Program-made: the position numbers and the translations under genes
In this document: positions 13,857-15,267 of the stretch, piece after piece
Layout: every line of letters starts with the position of its first letter
Position numbering within the stretch: the stretch's first letter is position 1
The notes under the pieces: generated by a model
The model's database searches: none
Seen by the model: only the letters and a program-made list of their open reading frames with translations
What the model was told of the DNA's origin: nothing
Assembly (NCBI GenBank): GCA_043775075.1
Contig: JAYVSS010000265.1
Span: 1 to 15,267, forward strand
Source: JANLQX01 sp043775075
GTDB taxonomy: Bacteria > Actinomycetota > Acidimicrobiia > Acidimicrobiales > JANYDT01
DNA: 15,267 bases
Direction of reading: 5' to 3'

Positions 13857-15148
13857 GGCGGCGCATCCTGGCGGCCATTTTGGCCACGACAGCGCTTGCC
13901 CTGTTGCTCTTCGGTGTTCCGCTTGCCGTGGTGTTGGCTCGAAGTGAAGCGCGCGGCGAAACCCTTTCGCTTGAACGAGAAGCCATCGTTGCGGCAGGTT
14001 CGGTCTCGCTCACGGCGTTCCGCGACTCCGACGTTCCGGAGCTGCCCGAATCGGCATCGACGATCTTCTCCCTCTACGACTCCGCCGGGCGCCGAATTGC
14101 GGGGAAGGGGCCTCTCGGCGGTGATCGCTTCGTCATAAGCGCGCTTAACTCGACCATGGTGAGCGGAGAAGTGAATGAGCGTTTGGTCGCCTCGGTTCCG
14201 ATCACCGCGAACGAAGTTATTGTCGGCGCGCTGCGAGCCGAACGCTCGCTCGCATCCTCGGATGCGCGCGTGTTGCGGGCGTGCCTATTCATCCTCGCCT
14301 TCGCCGCGCTGGTCCTAGCGGTGGCAATTGTTGTTGGTCGCATCCTGGCCGACCGAATCGCCCAGCGGGTGAGGCGGGTACGCGCTGCCGCCGTTTCGTT
14401 GGGCGACGGTGGCTTCTCCATTGCCCATGATCCGTCCGGAATCGCTGAACTCGACGACGTGACGGACGCCCTTCGGGTCACCGCCGAACGGCTGGAACGC
14501 ACCCTGCGTCGAGAGCGCCAACTTAGCGCCGATGTGTCGCATCAACTCCGTACCCCTCTCACCGGTCTCCGGCTCATCTTGGAAAATGAACTCGAAGGCC
14601 CAAGGGAGCAACCGGGTATTGCGCTGACCGAGGCGCTTGGCGAGGTCGACCGGATGGAGGCGACCATTCATGGTTTGCTCGAACTCGCTCGGCAGAGTGC
14701 CACGGCGTCCGCAGGCGGAACCGACATCGTGGCTGCGGCGCGTCGGGCCTCACAGCGGTGGATTCCAGCTTTGAAGCGCGAAGGAAGAACATGTGCTCTT
14801 TCCCTTGCTCCAGAGTTGAGGGCCGCGTCCAGGACGACGGCCGTCGACCAAGCCCTCGACGTGCTCTTCGAAAACGCCATTCGTCACGGTCGTGGCACGG
14901 TCACCGTTGAGGCCTATGAAAGTCCGGGCGGGGCCACGTTGGTCGTGAGTGACGAGGGACCGGGCTTGGAGGTGACCGGCGAAGCTCTGTTCGCTCGCGG
15001 TTCGCAGAGAACGGCTGATACCGGGGGACTGGGTATTGGGCTGAACCTGGCCCGCTCGTTGATTGAGGCTGAAGGTGGTCGGCTTGTCGTCCAACGAGCG
15101 AAACCATTCGCGGCTTTCGCCATCGTGCTCCCCGGCGGACCTCGGTAG
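13853..15148 (+). CDS. Membrane sensor histidine kinase
   Basis: 431 residues. The first membrane helix is at about 5-28, a small extracytoplasmic sensor region spans 29-140, and the second helix (142-163) leads into a HAMP linker (about 164-217). The dimerisation/phospho-acceptor helix has DVSHQLRTPLTGLRL with H230. The ATPase domain has N341 in FENAIRHG, the G1 box DEGPGL (367-372) and G2 GGLGIGL (391-397). All catalytic boxes are intact. Start overlaps the regulator stop as ATGA, so the pair is translated together. The stimulus is unknown; the sensor loop is about 110 residues, larger than the very short loops of Bce-type kinases that sense through their transporter. Confidence 0.94.
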   Translation: MRRRILAAILATTALALLLFGVPLAVVLARSEARGETLSLEREAIVAAGSVSLTAFRDSDVPELPESASTIFSLYDSAGRRIAGKGPLGGDRFVISALNSTMVSGEVNERLVASVPITANEVIVGALRAERSLASSDARVLRACLFILAFAALVLAVAIVVGRILADRIAQRVRRVRAAAVSLGDGGFSIAHDPSGIAELDDVTDALRVTAERLERTLRRERQLSADVSHQLRTPLTGLRLILENELEGPREQPGIALTEALGEVDRMEATIHGLLELARQSATASAGGTDIVAAARRASQRWIPALKREGRTCALSLAPELRAASRTTAVDQALDVLFENAIRHGRGTVTVEAYESPGGATLVVSDEGPGLEVTGEALFARGSQRTADTGGLGIGLNLARSLIEAEGGRLVVQRAKPFAAFAIVLPGGPR

Positions 15149-15157
15149 GGTGACCAC

Positions 15158-15267
15158 GTGACCGACGAAACCCTTCTGCTCGTCCGCCCTGAACTGGGGT
15201 TCTACACGCTCGCCGGTGCCCCCGAAAGCCCACGCGTGCTGCTCGAGGAAATGCGAGACGCGGAGCG
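15158..15267 (+). CDS. Probable LLM-class F420-dependent oxidoreductase (5' end only)
   Basis: A GTG start with TAGGGTGA about 7 nt before it opens a frame to the window edge (36 residues). It contains ELGFYTLAGAPESPRVLLEEMRDAE, which resembles the N-terminus of luciferase-like (LLM) F420-dependent oxidoreductases of the TIGR03857 type as I recall them. Its ribosome site overlaps the kinase stop codon, so it may be the last gene of the same transcript. No functional link to the two-component pair is evident. The match rests on a short N-terminal segment. Confidence 0.5.
   Translation, partial: MTDETLLLVRPELGFYTLAGAPESPRVLLEEMRDAE

Noticed and set aside
1..15267. tRNA, rRNA, CRISPR, transposon ends or phage attachment sites
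   Set aside because: I saw no cloverleaf, regularly spaced repeat array, transposase or integrase motif, or terminal inverted repeats with target duplications.

Overview
This window reads as one stretch of a high-GC Gram-positive (Actinomycetota-type) chromosome. The GC bias, the ArnT/YycA-like glycosyltransferase of the actinobacterial type, twin-arginine export, a free-standing MprF and a gene that looks F420-dependent all fit that group. Several start codons lack a Shine-Dalgarno sequence and sit about 6-7 nt after a -10-like hexamer, which is also common there. A class such as Acidimicrobiia is possible, but that is inference. I see no rRNA, tRNA, CRISPR array, insertion sequence or phage gene.

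Layout. (1) 1-323 (-): 5' part of a Tat-exported polysaccharide-deacetylase-like protein. It diverges from a membrane glycosyltransferase (451-2424, +), which is followed by tatA (2544-2780, +) and an uncharacterised membrane protein with a pore-loop-like C-terminus (2797-3516, +). (2) A strong bidirectional terminator (3567-3605) separates these from a convergent tiny gene (3638-3832, -) for a secreted, lysine-rich, very basic peptide. (3) Across a 327-nt regulatory gap lies a rightward set: mprF (4160-6949) and two tandem rhomboid-like membrane proteins (6954-7604 and 7604-8338) joined by a 4-nt gap and a TGATG overlap. (4) A leftward ABC-transporter operon (13027 down to 8261) encodes a secreted PsbP/LpqN-like protein, two ATPases and a large MacB/FtsX-type permease. 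Its junctions are two ATGA overlaps and a 5-nt gap, and its 3' end overlaps the second rhomboid-like gene in antisense. (5) Diverging from that operon is an OmpR-type response regulator and histidine kinase pair (13140-15148), followed by the start of a probable F420-dependent oxidoreductase (15158 onward).

How the genes may work together. Nearly everything acts on the cell envelope: carbohydrate trimming, lipid-linked sugar transfer, lipid aminoacylation and flipping, intramembrane rhomboid-fold proteins, an envelope ABC transporter and a two-component sensor. The most interesting non-coding signal is a family of four direct repeats of the form TCAG-N7-TCAG with an 11-bp period, the second half-site being CTTCAGG in all four. 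They occur only in the control regions of the deacetylase/glycosyltransferase pair and the basic-peptide/mprF pair, so far as I could see by eye. The spacing is that of PhoB/PhoP-like regulator boxes and suggests one local envelope regulon. The most interesting gene arrangement is mprF translationally coupled to two degenerate rhomboids, with a secreted polycationic peptide encoded divergently next to it.
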